Source of the DNA: Bin87 sp965116565
GTDB taxonomy: Bacteria; Chloroflexota; Dehalococcoidia; Lucifugimonadales; UBA3495
DNA: 64,000 bases
Direction: 5' to 3'
NCBI GenBank assembly: GCA_965116565.1
Contig: OZ220699.1
Coordinates: forward strand, 124,001-188,000
Shown here: positions 56,916 through 64,000 of the stretch, piece after piece
Position numbering within the stretch: position 1 is the stretch's first letter
How the letters are laid out: each line of letters opens with the position of its first letter
Program-made: the position numbers and the translations under genes
Notes under the pieces: generated by a model
Databases searched by the model: none
The model's input: only the letters and a program-made list of their open reading frames with translations
What the model was told of the DNA's origin: nothing

Positions 56916-58040
56916 ATGGCCAAAATGGACTTTGGATTGTTCACCACTTGGAACGCCGTTTACGAGGGCGGCAAGGTCCCCTGGGACCCCGACTATCAGG
57001 GCGGCAAGCTTCTCGAATCCGAGGCCTACAAGCAGAACTTCAAGGAGATCGATCATATCGAGGATGCGGGCTGGGACTACGTCTGGTTAGGCGGTGGGCA
57101 CTTCTCCACCCAGGGCAGCATGGACCCCCAGTCCATCATGCTCTCAGGTATCTTAGCCAACCACACCAAGAACATCCGGATTGGCACGTCCATCCACCGC
57201 CCGACCCTCCGATTGCCCGGCGAGACCGTATCGGAACGGGCATTGCCCCACGAAAGGTACGCCTTCGACAACCTACAGCCCGAGGACCCCTTCCAAGTCG
57301 CGGAACAGGTTGCCATAGTGGACCAGGTCAGCGAGGGCCGGTTCATTTACGGCCCAGGGGCCCGCACCCGCGGCTCCGACGAACGCCGGGAGTACTTCTA
57401 CGAGTACCTCGAACTCCTCAAGCAGCTCTGGGACGAGGACCACTTCTCCGGCTTCGAAGGCAAGTACTTCAACTATCCCGCCTTCTATGAGGGCTACATG
57501 AGCATCCCCAAGCCCGTGCAGAAGCCCATGCCCATGCTGCTTCCCGTGGACAGCCAGGAGAGCTTCGTGCCCATGGGCGAGCATGGTTATCGCATCGCCA
57601 TCGGCGCCGGCAGTTCTCCACATAACCTGCGCGGCTCCGCCATCCTCCGTCAGGACGTCCAGGATTACCGCAAGGCCTACATAGACGCGGGGCATGAGGG
57701 CGATCCCACCACGGTGGTTCGGGTGCCCACTCTCGTCGCCGACACCCAGGAAAAGGCCGACCGCCGTGTCGAAAACCTCATGGATCTGGCCCGCATCTAC
57801 TACGCCGGCCGCCTCGCCATCGGCAGCACCGACGCCGGCAGCGCGGGCCCCGAGGCCACCCAGGAGGTCAACCTCTTCGGCACGCCGGCAGAGGTGGTCG
57901 AGAAGATCCACATGTTCAGGGAGCAGTTCACCACCGACGAGATCATGTTCGAATGCAACTGGACATCATCTGTACCGCGCGAGGTGGTCATGGACACCCT
58001 GAAGTGCCTCTCGGAAGACGTGATCCCACACTTCAAGTAA
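56916..58040 (+). CDS. LLM class flavin-dependent oxidoreductase (long-chain LuxA-like)
   Basis: A 374-residue luciferase-like enzyme. MDFGLFTTWNAVYEG is the first strand; DAGWDYVWLGGGHFSTQGSM then IRIGTSIHRPTLRLPGETVS and EQVAIVDQVSEGRFIYGPGA are core motifs. IAIGAGSSPHNL replaces the usual phosphate loop. The extra loops are typical of the Chloroflexota-expanded LLM set. ATG 56916 has GGGAGGGA upstream. A clear terminator follows 29 bases after the stop. Confidence 0.9.
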   Translation: MAKMDFGLFTTWNAVYEGGKVPWDPDYQGGKLLESEAYKQNFKEIDHIEDAGWDYVWLGGGHFSTQGSMDPQSIMLSGILANHTKNIRIGTSIHRPTLRLPGETVSERALPHERYAFDNLQPEDPFQVAEQVAIVDQVSEGRFIYGPGARTRGSDERREYFYEYLELLKQLWDEDHFSGFEGKYFNYPAFYEGYMSIPKPVQKPMPMLLPVDSQESFVPMGEHGYRIAIGAGSSPHNLRGSAILRQDVQDYRKAYIDAGHEGDPTTVVRVPTLVADTQEKADRRVENLMDLARIYYAGRLAIGSTDAGSAGPEATQEVNLFGTPAEVVEKIHMFREQFTTDEIMFECNWTSSVPREVVMDTLKCLSEDVIPHFK

Positions 58041-58068
58041 GCCGGCTTGCGAAGCCTCATTTCACCAC

Positions 58069-58097
58069 GCCGGGCGATGCCTATCGCCCGGCTTTTT
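58069..58097 (+). terminator. Rho-independent terminator after LLM gene
   Basis: GCCGGGCGAT, loop GCCT, ATCGCCCGGC, then TTTTT: ten perfect pairs and a T run. Confidence 0.94.
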
Positions 58098-58166
58098 CGT
58101 GCACAAACGACTTTCCTCTCCCATGTGCTAAACTACGGCCACACCACTCCACGGAGTACCGACGCC

Positions 58167-59294
58167 ATGACCACCACCACCAAAGACCCGATCCTAGTCG
58201 TCATCCAACTCACCGGCGGTAACGACTACCTGAACACCGTCATCCCCTACAACGACGGGCGTTACCACGATAACCGGCCCACGGTGGGCATTCCTGCCGA
58301 CCGCGCATTGCCCATCGACGACACCTTTGCTTTCAACCCCGCCTTGCCCGAGATCAAGTCCTTGTACGATGCCGGCAAGGTCGCCGTCATCAACGGTATC
58401 GGCTACCCGACGCCCAATCGGTCCCACTTCCGCAGCATGGACATCTGGCACACCTGCGAGCCGGAAAAGGTCGGTACCGAAGGCTGGTTGGGCCGCGTCA
58501 TTCGCGACATCGACCCCCACGCCGAAAACGTCCTGACCGGCGTCAACTTCGGCCGCGGCCTCCCTCGCGCCATGGCCCTGTCCGGTGTTCCCGTCGCCTC
58601 GGTGGCCGTGCTGGAAACTTACGGCGTGCTCACGGGCATTACCGGCGAACCCGAACGGTCACAGGCCCTCGACATCTTCTCCCGCATGTACTCGCCCACG
58701 GTCGGTCTCGGCGTTACCATGGACTATCTGGGCCAGACGGGACTCGATGCATTGAAGGGCGCGGACATTCTGAAGGCCGCCCCTGACATGTATACCTCCA
58801 CGGTGGAATACGCCGAAACCAGCATCTCAAAGAACCTCCAGGGCATTGCCAAGGTGCTGACCGCCAATCTAGGCACCCGCGTGTTCTATACACAGCAGGG
58901 CGGCTACGACACCCACGCCAGCGAGGCGGACGTGCACCCGAAGCTCCTCGGCGACCTCAGCCGCGCCGTCAGCGACTTCTACGCCGACTTGCGTGAGCAC
59001 GACGCTGCCGACAACGTGGTGATGTTCGCCTTCACCGAGTTCGGCCGCCGCGTCAAGGACAACGGCAGCGGCACTGACCACGGCAGCGGCGGCGTGGCTT
59101 TTGCCATCGGCGACCCGGTGCGCGGCGGCATGTATGGCGCGTACCCGTCGCTGGCCGAGGGGGACCTGGTGGAAGGCGACCTCGCCTTCAACACCGACTT
59201 CCGCGGCGTGTACGGCACCCTGGTGGAGCAGTGGCTCGGCCTTGACGCCAATCCCGTAGTCGGCGGAGCCTTCGAGCAGCCGGGGTTCGTTTAG
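58167..59294 (+). CDS. DUF1501 family protein without Tat signal
   Basis: A 375-residue DUF1501 protein (alkaline-phosphatase-like fold). ILVVIQLTGGNDYLNTVIPY is the metal-loop motif, GTEGWLGRVI and YDTHASEADVHPKLLGDLSR follow, and MFAFTEFGRRVKDNGSGTDH with GGVAF is the C-terminal metal motif. Most DUF1501 proteins carry a Tat signal; here the motif starts at residue 9, so the protein is probably cytoplasmic. Usually paired with a DUF1800 gene, not seen here. Function unknown. Confidence 0.88.
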   Translation: MTTTTKDPILVVIQLTGGNDYLNTVIPYNDGRYHDNRPTVGIPADRALPIDDTFAFNPALPEIKSLYDAGKVAVINGIGYPTPNRSHFRSMDIWHTCEPEKVGTEGWLGRVIRDIDPHAENVLTGVNFGRGLPRAMALSGVPVASVAVLETYGVLTGITGEPERSQALDIFSRMYSPTVGLGVTMDYLGQTGLDALKGADILKAAPDMYTSTVEYAETSISKNLQGIAKVLTANLGTRVFYTQQGGYDTHASEADVHPKLLGDLSRAVSDFYADLREHDAADNVVMFAFTEFGRRVKDNGSGTDHGSGGVAFAIGDPVRGGMYGAYPSLAEGDLVEGDLAFNTDFRGVYGTLVEQWLGLDANPVVGGAFEQPGFV

Positions 59295-59307
59295 GGCGGT
59301 CTGCACA

Positions 59308-59709
59308 ATGGCGCAAGGAATGATACTGCCAGGCTCTACCATTGGAAAGAAAAGTGTGGGCACGTTCAACGTTGATTTCGCCATCGGCGCTGCCGATGGA
59401 TCGTACTTCGTGCCGCTCTCCGGAATGGTTGATACGGGGTCGCTCTACTCAATCATTCCAGCGTCCATTCTGGATGACCTGGGCATAGCACGGGACGAGG
59501 AAGAACTGTTCAGCCTGGCCGACGGTTCCGTCGTGGAAATGTCCATTGGCTCAGCCCTTATCAATATGGGCGGACGGGCCCGAACCGTTCATGTGGCTTT
59601 TGGCCCCGACGACGAGGTGACTTTGATCGGCGCGATGACCCTGGAAAGGTTCGCCGTCGCCGCTGACCCGCTCCATAAGCGGTTGGTACCAGCCAGGGTA
59701 ACGCTGTAA
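59308..59709 (+). CDS. Retroviral-type aspartyl protease-like protein
   Basis: A 133-residue single-domain pepsin/retropepsin-like protein. SGMVDTGSLYSIIPASIL contains the catalytic Asp-Thr-Gly; the flap-like segment and ALINMGGRARTVHVAFG with LIGAMTLERF (the second Leu-x-Gly hydrophobic motif) complete the fold. It should dimerise to be active. Such genes are scattered in Chloroflexota and Cyanobacteria, often in small TA-like pairs. The next gene starts 11 bases later. Confidence 0.8.
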   Translation: MAQGMILPGSTIGKKSVGTFNVDFAIGAADGSYFVPLSGMVDTGSLYSIIPASILDDLGIARDEEELFSLADGSVVEMSIGSALINMGGRARTVHVAFGPDDEVTLIGAMTLERFAVAADPLHKRLVPARVTL

Positions 59710-59720
59710 GACAGCCGCAG

Positions 59721-60905
59721 ATGACCACCCACGTCAACGGCAACGGTTCCGTCCAGGCATCACCCGGTTCCGCCATTTATGTGGACACCGAGAACCTGCG
59801 GGACTCCGAGCACGCCCAGAACATTGTCGCCCGGATCATCGCCAACTGGCCGGCCGAACACCCCAGGGTAGCCAGCCTGTCCCTCTATGTTCGGGCCGAC
59901 AAGGAAGCCCTCTGGCGGCTCTGGGCGGAAGCCACGTACCCCGACCTGCTGGTGCGCGTTCGCGGCATCCAGCACTTCAGCAACCACCGGGCCAAGAACT
60001 CCGCGGACCTCGCCGTTACCGCGGACGCTGTTGCGGACCTCATTACCGGGCAGACTGCAACGGTGGCAGTGGTGAGCAACGACAGCGATTTCGGCTCCCT
60101 GTTCGTCAAGGTCAATGAATTGTCCCAGGATGCTGGAACCGGTCACATCCCGTTCCTGTGGGTCACTGCCCCCGACGCGGGCGGGGTGTCCGATGAGATC
60201 GACCAATTCATCCCGGCCCAGTTCCGGTGGGATTTATCGACCGCTCTGTCCCCGCCAACGCCGATCCACGCCGCCAGCCCCCGATCAGCCATCCCCACAC
60301 CCAAGTCGCCTGAGCCGGTACGTCCGTCCCCTGTCGAAGACGACGCACAAGTTGCCAACGAAAGCATCGCCACCGAATTGATTCGCCGCCTGCCCGTTGG
60401 GCGGTTCAAAGTCGCCGATGCCCACCAGGTGGTCAGGGCCCGTTGGCCCGAGCACCCAGCCGCCGCCGACGCGTCAAAGATGGGACAATTTCTGCTGAAC
60501 GAACTCTGGCCGACTCTGCAAAAACGCGGCGTCACCATGCCGCGAACGAGTTCTCCCCGAACCTACGAGGTAACGCAGGCGGCGAAGGATTCCCTGGGCA
60601 AGCCCGCCATCCAATCGTCGCCAGAGGGCAATCCTCCCTCGGAAGTCACCTCGGTTCAGTTGGCTGCCACCGTCGCCTCGGGAATCGCCGAGGAAGTGTT
60701 CAAAGCTTCCGACGCCCAAAGCGCCCTGAAAGACCTGCGGCCCAATCATCCTGCCTCATCGTACACGCCGGCGCAGTTCGGCACCTGGTTCGCGAAGCAG
60801 CTTTGGCCCGTCATGGAGCAGCACGGCGTCGTCCTGGCCAGCGAAAAACCCCGGCGCTACGAAATAACCCCCGACGCGCGCCACCGCCTGATCTCACTCG
60901 CGTAA
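59721..60905 (+). CDS. NYN-domain (PIN-like) protein with two winged-helix-like repeats
   Basis: A 394-residue protein. Residues about 15-180 form a NYN RNase domain of the LabA/DUF88 type: AIYVDTENLRDSEHAQNIVA (first Asp), KNSADLAVTADAVADLITG (second Asp) and VAVVSNDSDFGSLFVKVNEL (Asp pair). After a Pro-rich linker two similar units follow, with ESIATELIRRLPVGRFKVAD and QFLLNELWPTLQKRGVTM versus ATVASGIAEEVFKASDAQ and TWFAKQLWPVMEQHGVVL. These are probably OST-HTH or winged-helix nucleic-acid-binding modules. Likely an RNA-processing enzyme; target unknown. Confidence 0.82.
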   Translation: MTTHVNGNGSVQASPGSAIYVDTENLRDSEHAQNIVARIIANWPAEHPRVASLSLYVRADKEALWRLWAEATYPDLLVRVRGIQHFSNHRAKNSADLAVTADAVADLITGQTATVAVVSNDSDFGSLFVKVNELSQDAGTGHIPFLWVTAPDAGGVSDEIDQFIPAQFRWDLSTALSPPTPIHAASPRSAIPTPKSPEPVRPSPVEDDAQVANESIATELIRRLPVGRFKVADAHQVVRARWPEHPAAADASKMGQFLLNELWPTLQKRGVTMPRTSSPRTYEVTQAAKDSLGKPAIQSSPEGNPPSEVTSVQLAATVASGIAEEVFKASDAQSALKDLRPNHPASSYTPAQFGTWFAKQLWPVMEQHGVVLASEKPRRYEITPDARHRLISLA

Positions 60906-61110
60906 CGCTCGCGACCGTTGTCCTGCAGAATCGTGCCGGCGCCTGTTTGCGCTCCCGGTGTGCGCCGTTTCCGCCCGCGCTGATCCCCGCGCAAGATCTC
61001 AGCATTTGGTGACGCCTGCGCGTTGACCCTCGTGTTCCTGGTGATTGAACATGGGTTCGCTGTACCCGGCGGCCCCCATACCACGCCCGCCGGCCCGGAG
61101 CGAACAACCC

Positions 61111-62523
61111 ATGCTCATCAAACGCACGCCCGACCGATACGACAAGCTGCACATCCTCGGCGGCATGGCCGCCTCCGACGACATTCTCACCGCCGGCAAG
61201 ACAACCGCGGAGCCGTCATACACCCACAAATTCGCCAGCGGTTATGCCACCAGCGGGCCGAACCGCATCGCCTACTCTGACCCGCGCAAGAATCCAGCGC
61301 CCGGCGTATACAAGGCCAGCCTGCCCAACGGCAAGAAGATCAACCTCCTGCGGGTCATGTTCACCGACTTCTGCAAGATGGACTGCGCCTATTGCCCGAA
61401 CAGTATCTACGTTCCCCGCAAACGATATGCATTCAAGCGCGAAGAATTGGCGGATACCTTTATGGAGCTTCACAACCGCCTCGCCGTGGACGGCCTGTTC
61501 CTGAGTTCCGGCATTGCCGGCGACGGCACCAAGACCACACAGCACATGGTGGAGACCGTCGAGATCATCCGCAAGAAGTATGGCTTCAGGGGATACGTGC
61601 ACCTCAAGGTTATGCCCGGCACATCTCGCGAACTGGTCGAACGCGCTCATCGGCTCGGTTCCCGCCTCTCCGTTAATATCGAGACTCCCGAGCCCGACAT
61701 GATGCGTCGCATCAGTCCCCATAAGGACCTGCAGAAAGATATCCTTGATCCCATGGCCTGGATCAATGAGCTAACCGCAGCCAGCAGCGGAGGCGCGGTC
61801 GGCCAGGCCACCCAGTTCGTCGTGGGCGCAGCCGACGAGTCGGACCGGCAGATCTACCGCCGCGTTGACCAGTTGTACACCGACTGGAACCTAAAGCGCG
61901 TGTACTACCCGCCCTTCCGTCCGGCGATGCACACGCCGATGGAGGAAAAACCACCCGTACACGCCGGCCGGGAGCATCGCCTCTATCAGATGGACTGGCT
62001 GCGCCGCGTTTACCGCTTCTCCACTGACGAGATAGAACTGGCTTTCGATCACGGCGGCTTCCTGTCACTGGAGCAGGATCCCAAGACAGTCATCGCCATG
62101 GAGAATCTCGATGCGTTCCCCGTCGATCTCAACGCGGCCACCAGGGATCAGCTCCTGCGCATCCCCGGTATCGGTCCCGTCTCCGCCGGCCGAATCCTCG
62201 AAAGCCGCCGCCGCCACTCCGTCGACAACTGGCGCGACCTGCAGGCGATGGGAGTTGCGCGCAAGCGCGCCTGGCCTTACGTCGTATTCCCAGGCCAGCG
62301 TCCGCCGGCCGGCCGACAGCTCCGCATGGACCTGTTCGGCGAGGCCCAGGACCGACGCGCCGCCGAGGCCGACGGCGTCAGTCTCCGACCCACAAAATCG
62401 CTGGCCCTCGCGTCAATCATGGAAACACCTGCCACGTACACCGCAGATCAGGCCTGCGTCCCCGGCAGCAGGGGCGCCGCGTGCGCCGGCTGTCCGGTCA
62501 ATCCCGCACGTCCGGCGCCATGA
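61111..62523 (+). CDS. Putative DNA modification/repair radical SAM protein
   Basis: A 470-residue radical SAM enzyme with a helix-hairpin-helix. MFTDFCKMDCAYCPNSIYVP carries the three cysteines in an uncommon C-x3-C-x2-C layout that ligate the 4Fe-4S cluster; FLSSGIAGDGTKTTQHMV and YVHLKVMPGTSRELVERAHR are typical of the family described as radical SAM linked to uracil-DNA glycosylase-like partners. The HhH is near residue 365 (LLRIPGIGPVSAGRILESRR). A late CVPGSRGAACAGCPVNP cysteine cluster may hold a second metal site. ATG 61111 is used. The expected glycosylase-like partner gene is not next to it. Confidence 0.88.
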   Translation: MLIKRTPDRYDKLHILGGMAASDDILTAGKTTAEPSYTHKFASGYATSGPNRIAYSDPRKNPAPGVYKASLPNGKKINLLRVMFTDFCKMDCAYCPNSIYVPRKRYAFKREELADTFMELHNRLAVDGLFLSSGIAGDGTKTTQHMVETVEIIRKKYGFRGYVHLKVMPGTSRELVERAHRLGSRLSVNIETPEPDMMRRISPHKDLQKDILDPMAWINELTAASSGGAVGQATQFVVGAADESDRQIYRRVDQLYTDWNLKRVYYPPFRPAMHTPMEEKPPVHAGREHRLYQMDWLRRVYRFSTDEIELAFDHGGFLSLEQDPKTVIAMENLDAFPVDLNAATRDQLLRIPGIGPVSAGRILESRRRHSVDNWRDLQAMGVARKRAWPYVVFPGQRPPAGRQLRMDLFGEAQDRRAAEADGVSLRPTKSLALASIMETPATYTADQACVPGSRGAACAGCPVNPARPAP

Positions 62524-62570
62524 TAGACTCGAACACACCCCTATCCCAAGTGCGTCGGAAGGTTGACATC

Positions 62571-62813
62571 ATGCCACGGTCATACATCGACAGGATCACC
62601 ATCGAACCCGGCAAGCGCAGCGGCCAACCCTGCATCCGCAAAATGCGCATCACCGTCGATGACGTACTGGGCTACCTGGCCGGTGGCATGACCGAGGATG
62701 AAGTCCTCGCCGATTTCCCGTATCTGGAACCCGAAGATATTCTGGCGTGCCACGAGTTCGACGCCCTCCGTAAAAAGCGCATCGTGTACTTGCCGGACCG
62801 TCGGGCTCGATGA
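62571..62813 (+). CDS. DUF433 family antitoxin-like protein
   Basis: An 80-residue protein with the DUF433 signature ITIEPGKRSGQPCIRKMRIT then VDDVLGYLAGGMTEDEVLAD and FPYLEPEDILACHEF: a small winged-helix-like fold. It pairs with the DUF5615 gene, whose start overlaps its stop (ATGA). Such pairs behave as type II toxin-antitoxin modules; role by family. Confidence 0.88.
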   Translation: MPRSYIDRITIEPGKRSGQPCIRKMRITVDDVLGYLAGGMTEDEVLADFPYLEPEDILACHEFDALRKKRIVYLPDRRAR

Positions 62814-63262
62814 TGGCCGCGCAGCTACTCTTCGATCACAACCTTTCGCCCAGTCTCGTTTCAATCCTCCTGAACACTTACCCTCGGTCGGCGCATGTTT
62901 ACGATCTTGGCCTAGCGGAGTCTGAAGATATACAAATATGGGAATATGCAAGAGCGAATGGCTTCGTAATCGTATCTAAAGATTCAGATTACCTCGCTAT
63001 CAGCGCCCGGCTCGGACACCCACCTAAAGTTATCCGCATCGGACTGGGCAACTGCCCCACCGACGATGTGGTCGCGTTACTCCAAACGCACCATCGCCGA
63101 TTGCTGCGTTTTTTCCAGGACGAGTATGAGATAGAACGCCGCGTTCATAGAACTCCGCTAACCCCACCCGCGCATCCGTTGACCAACCACGACGCGCCTT
63201 ACGGCAGGCTCGGCGGCGTCCGCCACGCGTACCCCATGCACCAGACCGGTAGCCACCGGTAA
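62810..63262 (+). CDS. DUF5615 PIN-like toxin
   Basis: A 150-residue PIN-like protein. LLFDHNLSPSLVSILLNTYP supplies the first Asp, LAESEDIQIWEYARANGFVI the middle acidic residue, and IVSKDSDYLAISARLGHPPK the last Asp pair. Relatives are the toxin partner of DUF433. The final 35 residues (basic, Pro/His-rich) extend beyond the usual end and may be a read-on. ATG 62810 or 62813. Confidence 0.85.
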   Translation: MMAAQLLFDHNLSPSLVSILLNTYPRSAHVYDLGLAESEDIQIWEYARANGFVIVSKDSDYLAISARLGHPPKVIRIGLGNCPTDDVVALLQTHHRRLLRFFQDEYEIERRVHRTPLTPPAHPLTNHDAPYGRLGGVRHAYPMHQTGSHR

Positions 63263-63315
63263 GGCTGCTATAATCCTGCCCATCTCCCATACCCCCAACG
63301 GAGGCCAGCCACCCC

Positions 63316-64000
63316 GTGAAAAGCTACTACTTCTCCGAGTTCCCCTACCACGAGTATCCCGACGAAGAGGGCGACAAGTACCCGTCCCTTCGTCTCACCT
63401 TCCCCAACACCTGGTTCAATCCCAACATCGCCAACGGCCTCTTCAAGCGTTACTTCGACGAGTGCGTTTACGCCGACGAACTGGGCTTCGACGGCATCAT
63501 GCTCAACGAGCACCACAACACGCCGTCCTGCATGAACGCGGCCACCAACCTGTCGGCCGCCGTTCTCGCTCGCATTACCCAGCAGGCCAAGATCCTGCTG
63601 CTGGGCAACATCCTGCCCATCCACGACAACCCGGTCCGCCTCGCCGAAGAGCTGGCCATGATCGACGTGATATCCGGCGGCCGCCTCATCTCCGGCTTCG
63701 TCCGCGGCACCGGAGTCGAAACCGTCTCGACCAACAACAACCCCGTCGCCAACCGCGAGCGCTTCGAAGAGTGCCACGACCTCATCATGAAAACCTGGAC
63801 CACCCCGGGACCCTTTCGCTGGGAGGGCAAGCACTATAACTTCCGCGTGGTTAACCCGTGGATGGTGCCCATCCAGCAGCCGCACCCACCCATCTGGGTT
63901 CCCGGCACCTCCTCACCCGAAACCGCCGAGTGGTCCGGACAGCACGGCTACACCTACGTTGCGTTCCTCACCGACCTTGACGTTACCGAGGAGCTCTTCG
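63316..64000 (+). CDS. LLM class flavin-dependent oxidoreductase, 3' end outside window
   Basis: The frame opens at GTG 63316 with GGAGG upstream and is still open at base 64000 (228 codons visible). It encodes a luciferase-like barrel: YYFSEFPYHEYPDEEGDKYP, LGFDGIMLNEHHNTPSCMNA, ILLLGNILPIHDNPVRLAEE, LAMIDVISGGRLISGFVRGT and QQPHPPIWVPGTSSPETAEW. The EHH motif in the active site is typical of LuxA-like members. Product and substrate unknown. Confidence 0.92.
   Translation, partial: MKSYYFSEFPYHEYPDEEGDKYPSLRLTFPNTWFNPNIANGLFKRYFDECVYADELGFDGIMLNEHHNTPSCMNAATNLSAAVLARITQQAKILLLGNILPIHDNPVRLAEELAMIDVISGGRLISGFVRGTGVETVSTNNNPVANRERFEECHDLIMKTWTTPGPFRWEGKHYNFRVVNPWMVPIQQPHPPIWVPGTSSPETAEWSGQHGYTYVAFLTDLDVTEELF

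Overview
The window is a GC-rich (visibly well above 55% GC) bacterial chromosome segment, densely coded on both strands, with no rRNA, tRNA or CRISPR array that I can see. The gene mix points to Chloroflexota, most likely a marine or host-associated Dehalococcoidia/SAR202-type lineage. It holds several luciferase-like (LLM) flavin oxidoreductases, acyl-CoA dehydrogenase-type flavoproteins, a CaiB/BaiF CoA-transferase, an Asp23/AmaP cluster as in single-membrane bacteria, Calx-beta secreted protein, glycine betaine synthesis by methylation of glycine, and many small toxin-antitoxin-like pairs. The phylum call is inference from gene content, not from a marker tree.

Layout. 1-10570: alaS (5' end outside the window), a nucleotidyltransferase-HEPN fusion, ruvX, VapBC, an orphan MoxR/chelatase-type AAA ATPase, a Uma2 nuclease, HicAB, a YqeK-like HD hydrolase, a HIT protein and an acyl-CoA dehydrogenase. 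Between the Uma2 gene and HicAB lies a small IscA/HesB-like gene with an in-frame UGA and a SECIS-like hairpin behind it. 10741-16360: a secreted Calx-beta protein, a GlcG-like protein, an AAA ATPase/DUF4276 pair and a polysaccharide deacetylase. 16360-22600: obgE-nadD-pyrE, small TA-like pairs, ygfZ and an A-type Fe-S carrier. 22766-35700: a lipoprotein substrate-binding protein, an unusual P-loop/deoxyribosyltransferase-like protein, an IS256 remnant, a peptide/nickel-type ABC importer under a cobalamin riboswitch, and a CobW GTPase-WD40 pair preceded by a 5'-truncated copy of that riboswitch region.

35800-40100 is the most unusual stretch. Two paralogous 73-residue peptides, each with a near-consensus sigma-70 promoter, a 55-nt gap from -10 to start codon and its own hairpin terminator, flank divergently transcribed glycine/sarcosine and sarcosine/dimethylglycine methyltransferases. 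Dispersed and tandem repeats and a decayed LLM gene lie between them. 40300-47900 carries catabolic-looking flavoenzymes, two cytoplasmic binding-protein-fold enzymes, galU and panE, a TIM-barrel protein and an alpha/beta hydrolase.

47892-53543 is a tightly overlapped signalling operon: STAS antagonist, receiver-SpoIIE phosphatase, RsbW-like kinase, lipoprotein amino-acid-type binding protein and HAMP histidine kinase. It looks like a periplasmic-ligand sensor driving an Rsb-type partner switch. 53755-64000 holds a CoA-transferase, the Asp23/AmaP envelope cluster, LLM enzymes, a DUF1501 protein, an aspartyl protease, a NYN-domain protein, a DNA-repair-type radical SAM protein, a DUF433/DUF5615 pair and an LLM gene cut by the window end.

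The two best leads are the candidate selenoprotein (6899-7228) and the twin peptide genes (35918-36139 and 39749-39970). All family names are from reading motifs; no database was searched.
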